A DNA stretch of 64,000 nucleotides, taken from positions 1 through 64,000 of the forward strand of contig JBAYYV010000003.1 of the NCBI GenBank assembly GCA_041672845.1, read 5' to 3'. The position numbers and the translations under genes were made by a program. The notes beneath the pieces are model-generated. The model had not been told where the DNA came from and searched no databases. It saw only the letters and a program-made list of their open reading frames with translations. Shown here piece after piece: positions 48,701 through 57,327 of the stretch (position 1 is its first letter; each line of letters begins with the position of its first letter). The stretch is from JBAYDV01 sp041672845 (GTDB lineage: Bacteria > Bacteroidota > Bacteroidia > Bacteroidales > UBA932).

Positions 48701-49666
48701 TTACTTATAATCCCAAAGGTCAATGTCATTATATCGAACTTTATAAGTATAGTCTGAATTTTTATTTTTAAAGAAATCATTAGTATTACCATCTTTTACC
48801 CATTCCTTAAAATTAGGATAAGCAGCAGTAATAGAATCTTTTTCTATAGGGTAATCAAACTTTTTAGTAAAGGAAATGCCATAAGGTAACCCATTATGTC
48901 CTATTACATTAGCTATATCTGTATTAATATCGTTAGTGGCAGCATAATATCTAATGTGATCAGCTTCTATAAACCACATCACTTTTAATGCAACTGATTG
49001 GTTTAAAACTAAAGGAGTCATAGGATGTAGTGTTGGATAATGAGTTCTATTAGGTTCAGTATAATCTCTTGTATTAATTGGAAAAGCCCCATTATGATTA
49101 AAGAAATCTCTTCTACAGTTATCAGATAATATAGCATCTTTAATAATACCATTCTCTTTATAAGATATTCCAAGAGTAATATTCAAGAAAGCTCCTAAAG
49201 CTACTCCTTGTACATAAATATATGTAGTAGTATAACCTGGTGCGTAAATGGAGTTTTTGTGATTAACACTATTTGTCACTTTAGCATGAATTACTAAGTC
49301 ATTATAATCAAGATCACCATTTTCAGTATCTTCAAAAGCCACGAATTGCCAATAACTAGAACTAGCTATTTTATCATAAGCATCTGAAAAAGTAATAACT
49401 AAATCACTATCTTCACCAGCTTTAGTGCTGGATACGGCTTCTTTAGGTAACCAAATATCTATAGGTTCCGTAGTGACAGCTAAAGTTTCACCTAGGTAAG
49501 TAACTATAGTAGTAGAATTAGTTTTAGTAGTTACATGATATTTAGCAAGAGATTCTATATTATCTAAATTTGTATTAAATTCAGTTTGTATTTGATTAGG
49601 ATTCTTAATGCACCCAGTAATAGAGACCATCCCTACAAATACTAATATTATTTTATATAATTTCAT
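48701..49666 (-). CDS. LruC-domain lipoprotein
   Basis: A 321-residue lipoprotein (lipobox SITGC, Cys19). The C-terminal half carries an LruC domain, with FEDTENGDLDYNDLVIHAKV (Ca2+-site-like Asp/Asn cluster at about 115-135) and GLPYGISF followed by AYPNFKEWV. LruC proteins are surface proteins of Bacteroidota and Leptospira without a settled function. It is shorter than many relatives because the N-terminal region before the LruC domain is only ~100 residues. It stands alone between the palindromic terminator and the RNase P RNA gene. Confidence 0.82.
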   Translation of the reverse strand: MKLYKIILVFVGMVSITGCIKNPNQIQTEFNTNLDNIESLAKYHVTTKTNSTTIVTYLGETLAVTTEPIDIWLPKEAVSSTKAGEDSDLVITFSDAYDKIASSSYWQFVAFEDTENGDLDYNDLVIHAKVTNSVNHKNSIYAPGYTTTYIYVQGVALGAFLNITLGISYKENGIIKDAILSDNCRRDFFNHNGAFPINTRDYTEPNRTHYPTLHPMTPLVLNQSVALKVMWFIEADHIRYYAATNDINTDIANVIGHNGLPYGISFTKKFDYPIEKDSITAAYPNFKEWVKDGNTNDFFKNKNSDYTYKVRYNDIDLWDYK

Positions 49667-49706
49667 TAGTTTATATTTTTAGTTTATATTTTATTCTTAA
49701 TAATAA

Positions 49707-50025
49707 ATAAGGTTAAACGATAAGCCGAGTTCTGTATCGATAATCGATCTCTATCATTTATCTAAGCAACCTACCCCCCGATATCGAACGAGCCATTCTT
49801 AATTGTCGGTATATTTGGTCTTGCAGGAGAAAGATTTGTGCTATATTATTATCGCTAATAATATCTGTAAGCTCTTACCTTGCATTTTCACCCTTACCTT
49901 TACGGCGGTTATTTTCTGTCACAAGATTCATAAATTTTCATCTATCTGTGATTTCCACAGTTCCTTGCTCTTACCTGCCCGGACTTTCCTCTGTATTACT
50001 ACAGCGATAGAGTGTTTAACCTTAT
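49707..50025 (-). ncRNA. rnpB: RNase P RNA
   Basis: The minus strand contains the conserved 5' segment gaggaaagtccgggc (around 49976-49992 on the plus strand as its complement) and 3' segment acagaactcggcttatcg. The two ends pair through ataaggttaaac/gtttaaccttat as helix P1, giving ~319 nt. This is the catalytic RNA that trims tRNA 5' leaders. A -7 motif TATATTTG (minus, 50063-50070) lies just upstream. Small plus-strand ORFs over it are shadows. Ends are approximate. Confidence 0.93.
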
Positions 50026-50198
50026 TTATAATTTATATATATAAATGTATATAAATATTTTACAAATATAATGTATTTTTTAATTTATTATCATAAATAT
50101 AACAAAATTACCCATCTTATATAATTAAAAATTGTGTATTTTATAATGTTAAGAGAAAATGAAATTTTATTTTTTTTAATTAAAATTAATGTAAAAAT

Positions 50199-50229
50199 TT
50201 TGTGGGTAAATAAATTTGGTCTAACTTTG
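50199..50229 (+). promoter_or_regulatory. Promoter of pyrG
   Basis: TTG at 50200-50202, 19 nt spacer, TAACTTTG at 50222-50229; start predicted near 50236, 30 nt before the pyrG ATG. Confidence 0.85.
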
Positions 50230-50264
50230 ATACCCCGTAAAGAACAAAGAAAAAAATCAATATT

Positions 50265-51893
50265 ATGTCTACAAAATATGTCTTCGTTACGGGTGGTGTC
50301 ACTTCTTCCTTAGGAAAAGGGATCATAGCTGCTTCTTTAGCTAAACTCCTTCAAGCCAGAAAATTACGAGTAACTATTCAGAAATTTGACCCTTATCTTA
50401 ATGTAGATCCAGGAACTTTAAATCCGTATGAACATGGAGAATGTTTTGTTACCGATGATGGTGCTGAGACTGATCTTGACTTAGGACATTATGAGAGATT
50501 TTTAGGTGTTCATACCTCTCAAGCTAATAATGTTACTACAGGGAGAATATATCAAACAGTGATAGATAAAGAAAGACAAGGTGCTTTTTTAGGCAAAACT
50601 GTACAGGTTATTCCTCATATAACTGATGAAATCAAGCGTAGAATGCTTATACTTGGTAAATCGGGTAATTATGATGTAATTATCACTGAACTAGGAGGAA
50701 CAGTCGGAGATATCGAATCTTTACCATTTATTGAAGCTGTAAGACAGCTAAAATGGAATATGCCAGATCATGACTGTATAGTCGTTCATTTAACATTGGT
50801 GCCATATCTTTCTGCTGCTAAAGAATTAAAAACTAAACCGACCCAACATTCTGTTAAAGAATTACAACAGAATGGGCTTCATCCAGACATTATAGTTTGT
50901 AGAACCGAACACCGTATGCCTCAAGCACTGAAGAGAAAAATAGCTCTTTTCTGTAATGTAAGAGAAAATGCTGTAATAGAATCACCAGATGCTAAAACTA
51001 TTTATGAAGTTCCTTTAATTTTGAGAGAACAAAAATTTGACCAGATAGTTATAGAAAAATTAGAATTAGGTGATTTGCCAGAACCGGATCTTACTAAATG
51101 GGAATCTTTCATAGATAAATTCTATCATCCTAAAGGTGAAGTTAAAATAGCATTAGTAGGGAAATATGTTGAATTACAAGATGCTTATAAATCTATTCTT
51201 GAATCATTTATTCATGCAGGAGCTGCTAATAATGTGAAAGTTCAAGTAGTTCCGATGTCTAGTGAAAAAATAAACGATAGTAACTGTGAAGATCTGTTAA
51301 AGGATATGCAAGGAGTTCTTGTAGCTCCTGGTTTCGGTGAAAGAGGGTTGAAAGGGAAAATTATTGCTATCAAATATGTTAGAGAAAATGGAATTCCATT
51401 CTTCGGTATTTGTTTAGGTATGCAAATGGCTGTGATAGAATATGCTAGAGATATTATGGGCCTTAAAAATGCTACTAGTACAGAGGTAGAAGAAGATGCT
51501 GAAATTCCCATCATAGATTTAATGGAAGATCAGAAAACGACTACGATAAAAGGTGGAACCATGCGTTTAGGAGCTTATAATTGTGAGATAGATAAAGGTT
51601 CACTTGCATATGATATTTATAAGACTACTATGATTAAAGAACGTCATAGACATCGTTATGAAATGAATAGCAAATATATAAATGCTTTAAATGAAGCAGG
51701 TATGCACACTACTGGTCGTAATCCTGAAACTGGATTAGTAGAAATCGTAGAACTTCCTACTCATCCATTCTTTATAGGAGTACAGTTCCATCCAGAACTT
51801 ATGAGTACTGTGGAAAAGCCACAGCCTATATTCAAAGCATTTGTAAAAGCTGCTATGGATTATAAAACTAAGCATACTGATCAAAAGAAATAA
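50265..51893 (+). CDS. pyrG: CTP synthase
   Basis: A 542-residue cytoplasmic enzyme converting UTP to CTP with ATP and glutamine. N-terminal amidoligase domain: YVFVTGGVTSSLGKGIIAAS (P loop), KFDPYLNVDPGTLNPYEHGECFVTDDGAETDLDLGHYERF blocks. C-terminal class I glutaminase: catalytic Cys in FGICLGMQ and the late VQFHPELMS triad His/Glu. Length equals the norm. It begins an operon with a glutaminyl cyclase gene (2-nt gap). Confidence 0.98.
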   Translation: MSTKYVFVTGGVTSSLGKGIIAASLAKLLQARKLRVTIQKFDPYLNVDPGTLNPYEHGECFVTDDGAETDLDLGHYERFLGVHTSQANNVTTGRIYQTVIDKERQGAFLGKTVQVIPHITDEIKRRMLILGKSGNYDVIITELGGTVGDIESLPFIEAVRQLKWNMPDHDCIVVHLTLVPYLSAAKELKTKPTQHSVKELQQNGLHPDIIVCRTEHRMPQALKRKIALFCNVRENAVIESPDAKTIYEVPLILREQKFDQIVIEKLELGDLPEPDLTKWESFIDKFYHPKGEVKIALVGKYVELQDAYKSILESFIHAGAANNVKVQVVPMSSEKINDSNCEDLLKDMQGVLVAPGFGERGLKGKIIAIKYVRENGIPFFGICLGMQMAVIEYARDIMGLKNATSTEVEEDAEIPIIDLMEDQKTTTIKGGTMRLGAYNCEIDKGSLAYDIYKTTMIKERHRHRYEMNSKYINALNEAGMHTTGRNPETGLVEIVELPTHPFFIGVQFHPELMSTVEKPQPIFKAFVKAAMDYKTKHTDQKK

Positions 51894-51895
51894 TA

Positions 51896-52729
51896 GTGAC
51901 TAGAAGAAATATAATTATCATAAAAGTTGTTTTTACTATTTTAACTTTAGTTATCGTTGGTACTTTTACTGACGATAATAGTTTAATGGCTGAAAATCAT
52001 AAAGTTTTAAGCAATATGACTGTTGGGCAGAAACTAATAGAGTATAAATTAAAGGTGGAAAAAGTTTATAATCATAATCGTACGGCTTATACTCAAGGGT
52101 TGTTTTTTAATCAGGGAGTATTATATGAAAGTACTGGTCAGTATGGAGAATCATCTTTTAGAAAAGTGGATCTGGAAACAGGGAAAGTTTTAAATTTTAA
52201 AAGTTTTGACTCTAAATATTTCTTGGAAGGTTCGTGTGTTATGGATGGAAGATTATATATATTGACCTGGAGAGCAGGATTAGTTTTTGTGTATGATTTA
52301 GACTCTATGAATTTATTAGGTCAGCTTCCGAATCAGAAAGAAGGTTGGGGACTTACGACAGATGGAAAACAACTTATTACTTCTAACGGTACAGATAAAA
52401 TTTATTTCGTAGATCCTATGAGTTTTATTTCAAAAAGAGAAATAAAGGTAAGCATGAATGGAAAGCCTGTTTCTTATCTAAATGAATTGGAATATATAGA
52501 TGGAAAAATATGGGCAAATGTATATTTACAAGATTATATTGTAGTTATAAATCCTTATACAGGAATAGTAGAAGCAAAAGTAGACTGTCGTAACTTGTTG
52601 CCTGATAGTCTTAAAAATTCTTATACAGATGTTCTTAATGGAATAGCTTGGGATTCTCAAACAGGATGTCTATATTTGTCAGGTAAATATTGGCCAAGAT
52701 TATATAAAGTTTCTTTAATTAGAAAGTAA
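51896..52729 (+). CDS. Glutaminyl-peptide cyclotransferase (glutamine cyclase)
   Basis: A 277-residue exported protein of the bacterial glutaminyl cyclase (beta-propeller) family, which cyclises N-terminal Gln to pyroglutamate. Motifs: RTAYTQGLFF, LYESTGQYGESSFRKVDLETG, EGWGLTTDGKQLITSNGTD and LNELEYIDGKIWANVY, all typical. Start is GTG (51896), two bases after the pyrG stop, and the hydrophobic segment (about 6-22) looks like a signal anchor or peptide. In Bacteroidota these enzymes protect secreted proteins that begin with Gln after signal cleavage. A later ATG start at residue 30 would lose the signal. Confidence 0.88.
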   Translation: MTRRNIIIIKVVFTILTLVIVGTFTDDNSLMAENHKVLSNMTVGQKLIEYKLKVEKVYNHNRTAYTQGLFFNQGVLYESTGQYGESSFRKVDLETGKVLNFKSFDSKYFLEGSCVMDGRLYILTWRAGLVFVYDLDSMNLLGQLPNQKEGWGLTTDGKQLITSNGTDKIYFVDPMSFISKREIKVSMNGKPVSYLNELEYIDGKIWANVYLQDYIVVINPYTGIVEAKVDCRNLLPDSLKNSYTDVLNGIAWDSQTGCLYLSGKYWPRLYKVSLIRK

Positions 52730-52759
52730 TCGATATTTTATTTATTAACATTGCCTATA

Positions 52760-52836
52760 AGGCAAGGGGGTGCTCGAAAGGGCTGAGATTATACCCGTAT
52801 TACCTGAAACAGATAATGCTGTCGTAGGAATCGTGT
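52760..52836 (+). promoter_or_regulatory. TPP riboswitch
   Basis: The thi-box core is readable: GGGGGTGCTCGAAAGGGCTGAGA, then ATACCC, then ACCTGAAACAGATAATGCTGTCGTAGGAA. This binds thiamine pyrophosphate. A small hairpin ttgcctataaggcaa precedes it. No intrinsic terminator follows before the TonB receptor ATG at 52876. A CCCC at about 52852 could pair with the aptamer's GGGG, hinting at translational or anti-P1 control (inference). Downstream genes are repressed when TPP is abundant. Confidence 0.93.
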
Positions 52837-52875
52837 TTTCTCAACTATACATCCCCGCTTAAAAAACATTTTATT

Positions 52876-55098
52876 ATGAAAAGATTGTTTTTGTTTTGCG
52901 GGTTATTTTTTTTACCGCTATTCTCATTTGCACAGAAATATAGTTATGATGTAGACACATTAGCTATCCCAGAAATTTTAGACTCAGTAGTCATATCCGC
53001 AAATATGGTTACTTCTAAAACTCCTGTTTCTTATTCTTCTGTTAACCACCAACAAATTAAAAGTTCTGAACCAGGTGCTTCAGTTCCATTGATTTTAAAA
53101 TTACAGCCTTCAGTTATTTCCATTTCGGAAGCTGGTGCTGTAATAGGTAATACTAAAATATCTGTTAGAGGTAGTAATGCTTCTCGTATTAATATTACTT
53201 TAGATGGTATTCCTCTGAATGATGCTGAATCTCAAGAAGTATTTTGGGCTAATATTCCATCTATGGGAGGTTTTCTTCAGAATATTCAGATACAGAGAGG
53301 GGTAGGCACGTCAGTTAATGGGCCTGCTGCTTTCGGAGCAAGTATAAATATGTCTTCTAAAGGTATTGCTAACAAGGCTTACGCCCATACTGAATTAGGA
53401 TATGGATCATTTAATACTTGGACAACAGGTCTAGGTGTTGGAACTGGTATTATGAAAAACGGGATGTTTGCAGATCTTAAATATGCTTACAACACTACAG
53501 ACGGATATATAAGAAATGGTAAAGCTCATTCAAATTCTCTTTTTGCATCTTTGGGATGGATAGGGGAAAAAGATATTATTAAATTTCATTATATCCTAGG
53601 TGATCAACATACTGGTATTTGCTGGGAAGGTATTACTCGAGAACAAATGAAAAATGATAGAACATATAATCCTGCAGGAGAATATGTAGATGATCAAGGT
53701 AATACCAAATATTATGATAATGAAACTGATAATTATACTCAACATTTTTTTCAATTATTTTATTCTCATCAGTTTTCTGAAAATTTGTATTGGATAAATG
53801 CTTTTAACTTCACTAAAGGTGATGGTTATTATGAAAATTATAAAGCCAATAAAACATATTCAAAATATAAGTTGGATCCTCAAACTATCGATGGTTCTGA
53901 GTATTTAAAATCTGATTTCATAGTAAGAAAACAAATGGATAACGGTTTCTATTATGGTACTAGTACTTTAAAATATATAACGAGGAATATTAATGCTCAG
54001 GCTGGTATATCTTACTCTTATTATGATGGCGATCACTTTGGAAATGTTCTTTGGACTAAGTATAATCAAAATGTTCAAGAGAATTACGAATGGTATAGAA
54101 ATAATGGTTTAAAGAAAGATTATTCAATGTTTGCAAGAACTGAATATTATCTAAATGATTTGACTTTATTTGCTGATATGCAATATAGAGGAATTAATTA
54201 TGATTTGAAAGGTCCTGATAAAGATCAAGCAGATTTGAAATATAGTACTAAATATAACTTTTTTAATCCAAAAGCAGGGTTAGCATATTCTATTGATGAA
54301 CAAAACCATTTTTATGGATCGGTAGCTGTGGGACATAAAGAGCCTACTAGAGATGATTTGAAAGAAGCTATTAAAGCAGGTAAAGGTGATGATTGCAAAG
54401 CTGAACAATTAGTAGATTATGAATTGGGTTATAAATTTGCTGCTCCTAAATTTGCCTTGGGTTTAAATCTATATTACATGAATTATAAAGATCAATTAGT
54501 AGCTACAGGACGTCTTTCTGAATCAGGGTATGTGATTAAAGAAAATATTCCTAATTCTTATCGCAGAGGTATTGAAATTACTGCCGGGTGGCAATGCTTG
54601 AGGAAACTTAGAGTAGACGGTAATCTGACTTTAAGTCAAAACAAAATAACTGATTTTACGAATTATGTAGATGCTTTCGATGCTAATTGGAATAAACTTC
54701 CTCAGGTAAAAGAAACATATGAAAATACAGATTTGGTGATGTCTCCATCTGTGATAGGTATGGCTATGGTTACATATGATGCTTTCAGAAATTTTAGTGT
54801 ATCAGTTAATGGCAAATATGTAGGTAAACAATATTATGACAACACTTCATCTGATGATCGTTCTATTCCAGAATATTTTACATTAGGAGCAACTGCTTCA
54901 TTTAAGATCCCATTGAAAAAAGGTGTTCTACTACTTTCAGCATATGCAGATAATATTTTAAATAAGAAATATTTTAATAATGCTTGGGTATATAGAGCAT
55001 TTATCGGTGAAAACGAAACTTATGTAGGTGATGGTTTTGAAGGATTATATCCTCAAGCTCCCATCAGTTGTATGTTTAAAGTATCTTACGAATTTTAA
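52876..55098 (+). CDS. TonB-dependent receptor, probable thiamine transporter
   Basis: A 740-residue outer-membrane TonB-dependent receptor. Signal peptide 1-19 (LFFLPLFSFAQ), TonB-box-like region EILDSVVISANMV (about 34-46), plug domain with VRGSNASRINITLDGIPLNDAESQEVFWANIP and IQIQRGVGTSVNGPAAFG, then a barrel ending in CMFKVSYEF. It lies directly behind a TPP riboswitch and before PnuT, the typical Bacteroidota thiamine uptake arrangement, so thiamine or a phosphate ester is the likely substrate. There is no SusD partner. Confidence 0.92.
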   Translation: MKRLFLFCGLFFLPLFSFAQKYSYDVDTLAIPEILDSVVISANMVTSKTPVSYSSVNHQQIKSSEPGASVPLILKLQPSVISISEAGAVIGNTKISVRGSNASRINITLDGIPLNDAESQEVFWANIPSMGGFLQNIQIQRGVGTSVNGPAAFGASINMSSKGIANKAYAHTELGYGSFNTWTTGLGVGTGIMKNGMFADLKYAYNTTDGYIRNGKAHSNSLFASLGWIGEKDIIKFHYILGDQHTGICWEGITREQMKNDRTYNPAGEYVDDQGNTKYYDNETDNYTQHFFQLFYSHQFSENLYWINAFNFTKGDGYYENYKANKTYSKYKLDPQTIDGSEYLKSDFIVRKQMDNGFYYGTSTLKYITRNINAQAGISYSYYDGDHFGNVLWTKYNQNVQENYEWYRNNGLKKDYSMFARTEYYLNDLTLFADMQYRGINYDLKGPDKDQADLKYSTKYNFFNPKAGLAYSIDEQNHFYGSVAVGHKEPTRDDLKEAIKAGKGDDCKAEQLVDYELGYKFAAPKFALGLNLYYMNYKDQLVATGRLSESGYVIKENIPNSYRRGIEITAGWQCLRKLRVDGNLTLSQNKITDFTNYVDAFDANWNKLPQVKETYENTDLVMSPSVIGMAMVTYDAFRNFSVSVNGKYVGKQYYDNTSSDDRSIPEYFTLGATASFKIPLKKGVLLLSAYADNILNKKYFNNAWVYRAFIGENETYVGDGFEGLYPQAPISCMFKVSYEF

Positions 55099-55099
55099 T

Positions 55100-55705
55100 A
55101 TGATAGGAAATTTAGATAATTGGATTCTAATAGAGCAAATAGTAGATTACTCAGCTATGGTTTTAGGTATTCTATATTTGATACTTGAGATATGTAAGAA
55201 AAAATCTATGTGGATAGTGGGATTTATCCTTTCAGCAGCTTATATAATAATATCGGCAAGAGAAAGGCTATTGGCTAATGCAGGTTTGCAAACATATTAT
55301 CTTATTATGTGTGTTTATGGCTGGTATCAGTGGAGAAAAGATGAAGACCTTGAAAATACTAGTTCCAAGATTTCTATCCGAAAAATGCCTCGGACTACTT
55401 TAATTTATTCGATATTGATATTCATAGTATTATCTATTTTTAGCTATTTCGTGTTGTCTTATTGGACTACTGATTCTCAGCCTATATTGGATAGTGTTAT
55501 TACCTCATTGAGTATAGTAGGTACTTATTGGATAACTAAGTCATATATAGAACAATGGATAGTGTGGATGATAGTGAATCCCTTGTATATTTGGATGTAT
55601 TTTGCACAAGGAGTAAAAGGTTTAGGAATTCTTTATTGTTTCTATGTTTTATCTGCTGTGTATGGATATTATTATTGGAAAAAGAAAGGAGTGTTAATAA
55701 AATGA
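55100..55705 (+). CDS. pnuT: PnuT-type thiamine transporter (PnuC family)
   Basis: A 201-residue inner-membrane protein of the nicotinamide-riboside/thiamine PnuC family, with six to seven hydrophobic segments and the WxxW-like YGWYQWRKD motif (about 74-82) plus YGYYYWKKKG at the C terminus. Facilitated diffusion with metabolic trapping inside is the family mechanism. The ORF extends upstream into the TonB gene, but ATG at 55100 (one base after the receptor stop) gives the normal N terminus MIGNLDNWILIEQ. Thiamine specificity comes from the riboswitch and receptor context. Confidence 0.87.
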   Translation: MIGNLDNWILIEQIVDYSAMVLGILYLILEICKKKSMWIVGFILSAAYIIISARERLLANAGLQTYYLIMCVYGWYQWRKDEDLENTSSKISIRKMPRTTLIYSILIFIVLSIFSYFVLSYWTTDSQPILDSVITSLSIVGTYWITKSYIEQWIVWMIVNPLYIWMYFAQGVKGLGILYCFYVLSAVYGYYYWKKKGVLIK

Positions 55706-55753
55706 TTAATTTTGTCTATATAATAGATAAAAATCTATATAATAGATGAAATT

Positions 55754-56632
55754 ATGATATTAATAGCTGAAAGTGGATCTACTAATATAGAGTGGAGACT
55801 TATATATAATAACGGGGTGATTTCTAACTTTTCAGGAGTAGGAATCAATCCCGTTCATATGTCTATAAAAAATATAGATTTAGTGTTGGCAGCTACTTTT
55901 TCTGAATGGTATAAGATATTAAAAAGTGATAACATATTAGATTTTAAGAATGATAAAGAGCTAGAATTATATTATTATGGAGCAGGAGTTTTATCTGAAG
56001 AATATTCTTTAAAACTGGCATCTGCATTTATAAAATATATTCCAAATGCTATTTGTCATTTCGAATCAGATATATTGGCGGCAGCCAGAGCTTTATGTAA
56101 AAATGAAAAAGGAATAGTCGGTATTTTAGGTACAGGTTCTAATAGTTGTTTTTATGATGGTCAGAAGATAACTGATACTATAGCATCGGGTGGTTATATA
56201 CTTGGAGATGAAGGTAGTGGTGCTTATATGGGGAAAAAATTAATTTCAGATTATATTAAAAATCTGATGCCTTCTGATTTAAGAAAAATATTTCAAGATC
56301 GTTATGCTTTACAGTATTCTAGTATTGTAAAAAAAATATATCATAGCGATTCACCTTCTGCTTTTTTAGCTTCTTTTTCTAAATTTATTTATGAATTTAG
56401 AAAAATAGAATATATGTCAAATTTAATTCATGATTCCTTATCAGCTTACTTTATTAGAAATATTACTAGTCTAGATTATAAAAATTTCGATGTGAACTTA
56501 ACTGGTTCGATTGCTTGGTATTATAAAGATTATATTAAGATAATAGCTAAAGAATCAGGAATCAAGATCGGACGAATACTTCAGCTGCCAATAGATGAAT
56601 TAGTAGAATATCATATAGAGAAACTCATATAG
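55754..56632 (+). CDS. BadF/BadG-type N-acetylglucosamine kinase-like protein
   Basis: A 292-residue ASKHA kinase. Motifs: AESGSTNIEWRLI (phosphate 1), ESDILAAARALCKNEKGIVGILGTGSNSC (catalytic Asp and phosphate 2), SGGYILGDEGSGAYMGKKL (adenosine/phosphate), and LTGSIAWYYKDYI (phosphate/connector). The family phosphorylates GlcNAc or related sugars. It follows pnuT by 48 nt, so it may be under the TPP riboswitch, where a thiamine pyrophosphokinase often lies in relatives. The 3' end carries a 14-bp tandem duplication (56613-56640) that changes only the last residues. Confidence 0.82.
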   Translation: MILIAESGSTNIEWRLIYNNGVISNFSGVGINPVHMSIKNIDLVLAATFSEWYKILKSDNILDFKNDKELELYYYGAGVLSEEYSLKLASAFIKYIPNAICHFESDILAAARALCKNEKGIVGILGTGSNSCFYDGQKITDTIASGGYILGDEGSGAYMGKKLISDYIKNLMPSDLRKIFQDRYALQYSSIVKKIYHSDSPSAFLASFSKFIYEFRKIEYMSNLIHDSLSAYFIRNITSLDYKNFDVNLTGSIAWYYKDYIKIIAKESGIKIGRILQLPIDELVEYHIEKLI

Positions 56633-56701
56633 AGAAACTCAAATAAAATCAGAAAATAGGATTAATAAATACGATATAATAAAGAAGATTAATAATTAGA
56701 T

Positions 56702-57304
56702 ATGAATAAATTATTAGAAGATGCATGTGAACAGTTCTCTACTTTACCTGGAGTAGGAGGCAAAACAGCTATGCGACTTGCATTACATATGTTAAAACAA
56801 CCTCGTGAAAATGTAGATAATTTCGCTAATGCAATAGTTAAACTTAGACATAATATTAAATATTGTAGAGAATGTAATTTGATTTGTGATTCTGATTTAT
56901 GTGAAATTTGTGCTAATCCTAAACGAGATCATTCTATTATTTGTGTGGTAGAAAATGTAAGGGAGGTATTAAGTATAGAGGATACTCAAGAATATAACGG
57001 CATTTATCATGTTTTGGGAGGAATTATTTCTCCTATGGATGGTATAGGTCCTGATGATTTGCCAATTCCCAAATTAATAGATAGAGCTTTTAGAGATACT
57101 ACTAAGGAGATTATTTTAGCATTAAGTACATCTGTGGAAGGTGAAACTACTTCTTTTTATTTGTATCGGTTGTTAGAAAAAACAGGGGTGAAAGTAACTA
57201 CTATTGCTAGAGGTGTCGGCTTCGGAGATGATTTAGAATATACTGATTCATTAACACTTGGAAGATCCATCACCCATCGGCAAGAATTTTCTCCAGAGCT
57301 ATAA
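56702..57304 (+). CDS. recR: Recombination protein RecR
   Basis: A 200-residue cytoplasmic protein of RecFOR-dependent gap repair. Motifs: helix-hairpin-helix GVGGKTAMRLALHML, the C4 zinc finger (Cys57-C60-C69-C72 region CRECNLICDSDLCEIC), a Toprim segment (ICVVENVREVLSIEDT) and HVLGGIISPMDGIGPDDL. Length equals the norm. Follows the kinase gene by 69 nt and precedes the symporter by 23 nt. Confidence 0.97.
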   Translation: MNKLLEDACEQFSTLPGVGGKTAMRLALHMLKQPRENVDNFANAIVKLRHNIKYCRECNLICDSDLCEICANPKRDHSIICVVENVREVLSIEDTQEYNGIYHVLGGIISPMDGIGPDDLPIPKLIDRAFRDTTKEIILALSTSVEGETTSFYLYRLLEKTGVKVTTIARGVGFGDDLEYTDSLTLGRSITHRQEFSPEL

Positions 57305-57327
57305 TTTTACGATTAGTAATAAATCAT

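Noticed and set aside
49803..50054. 83-residue plus-strand ORF
   Set aside because: Lies over RNase P RNA, which explains the conserved bases; no protein family resemblance.
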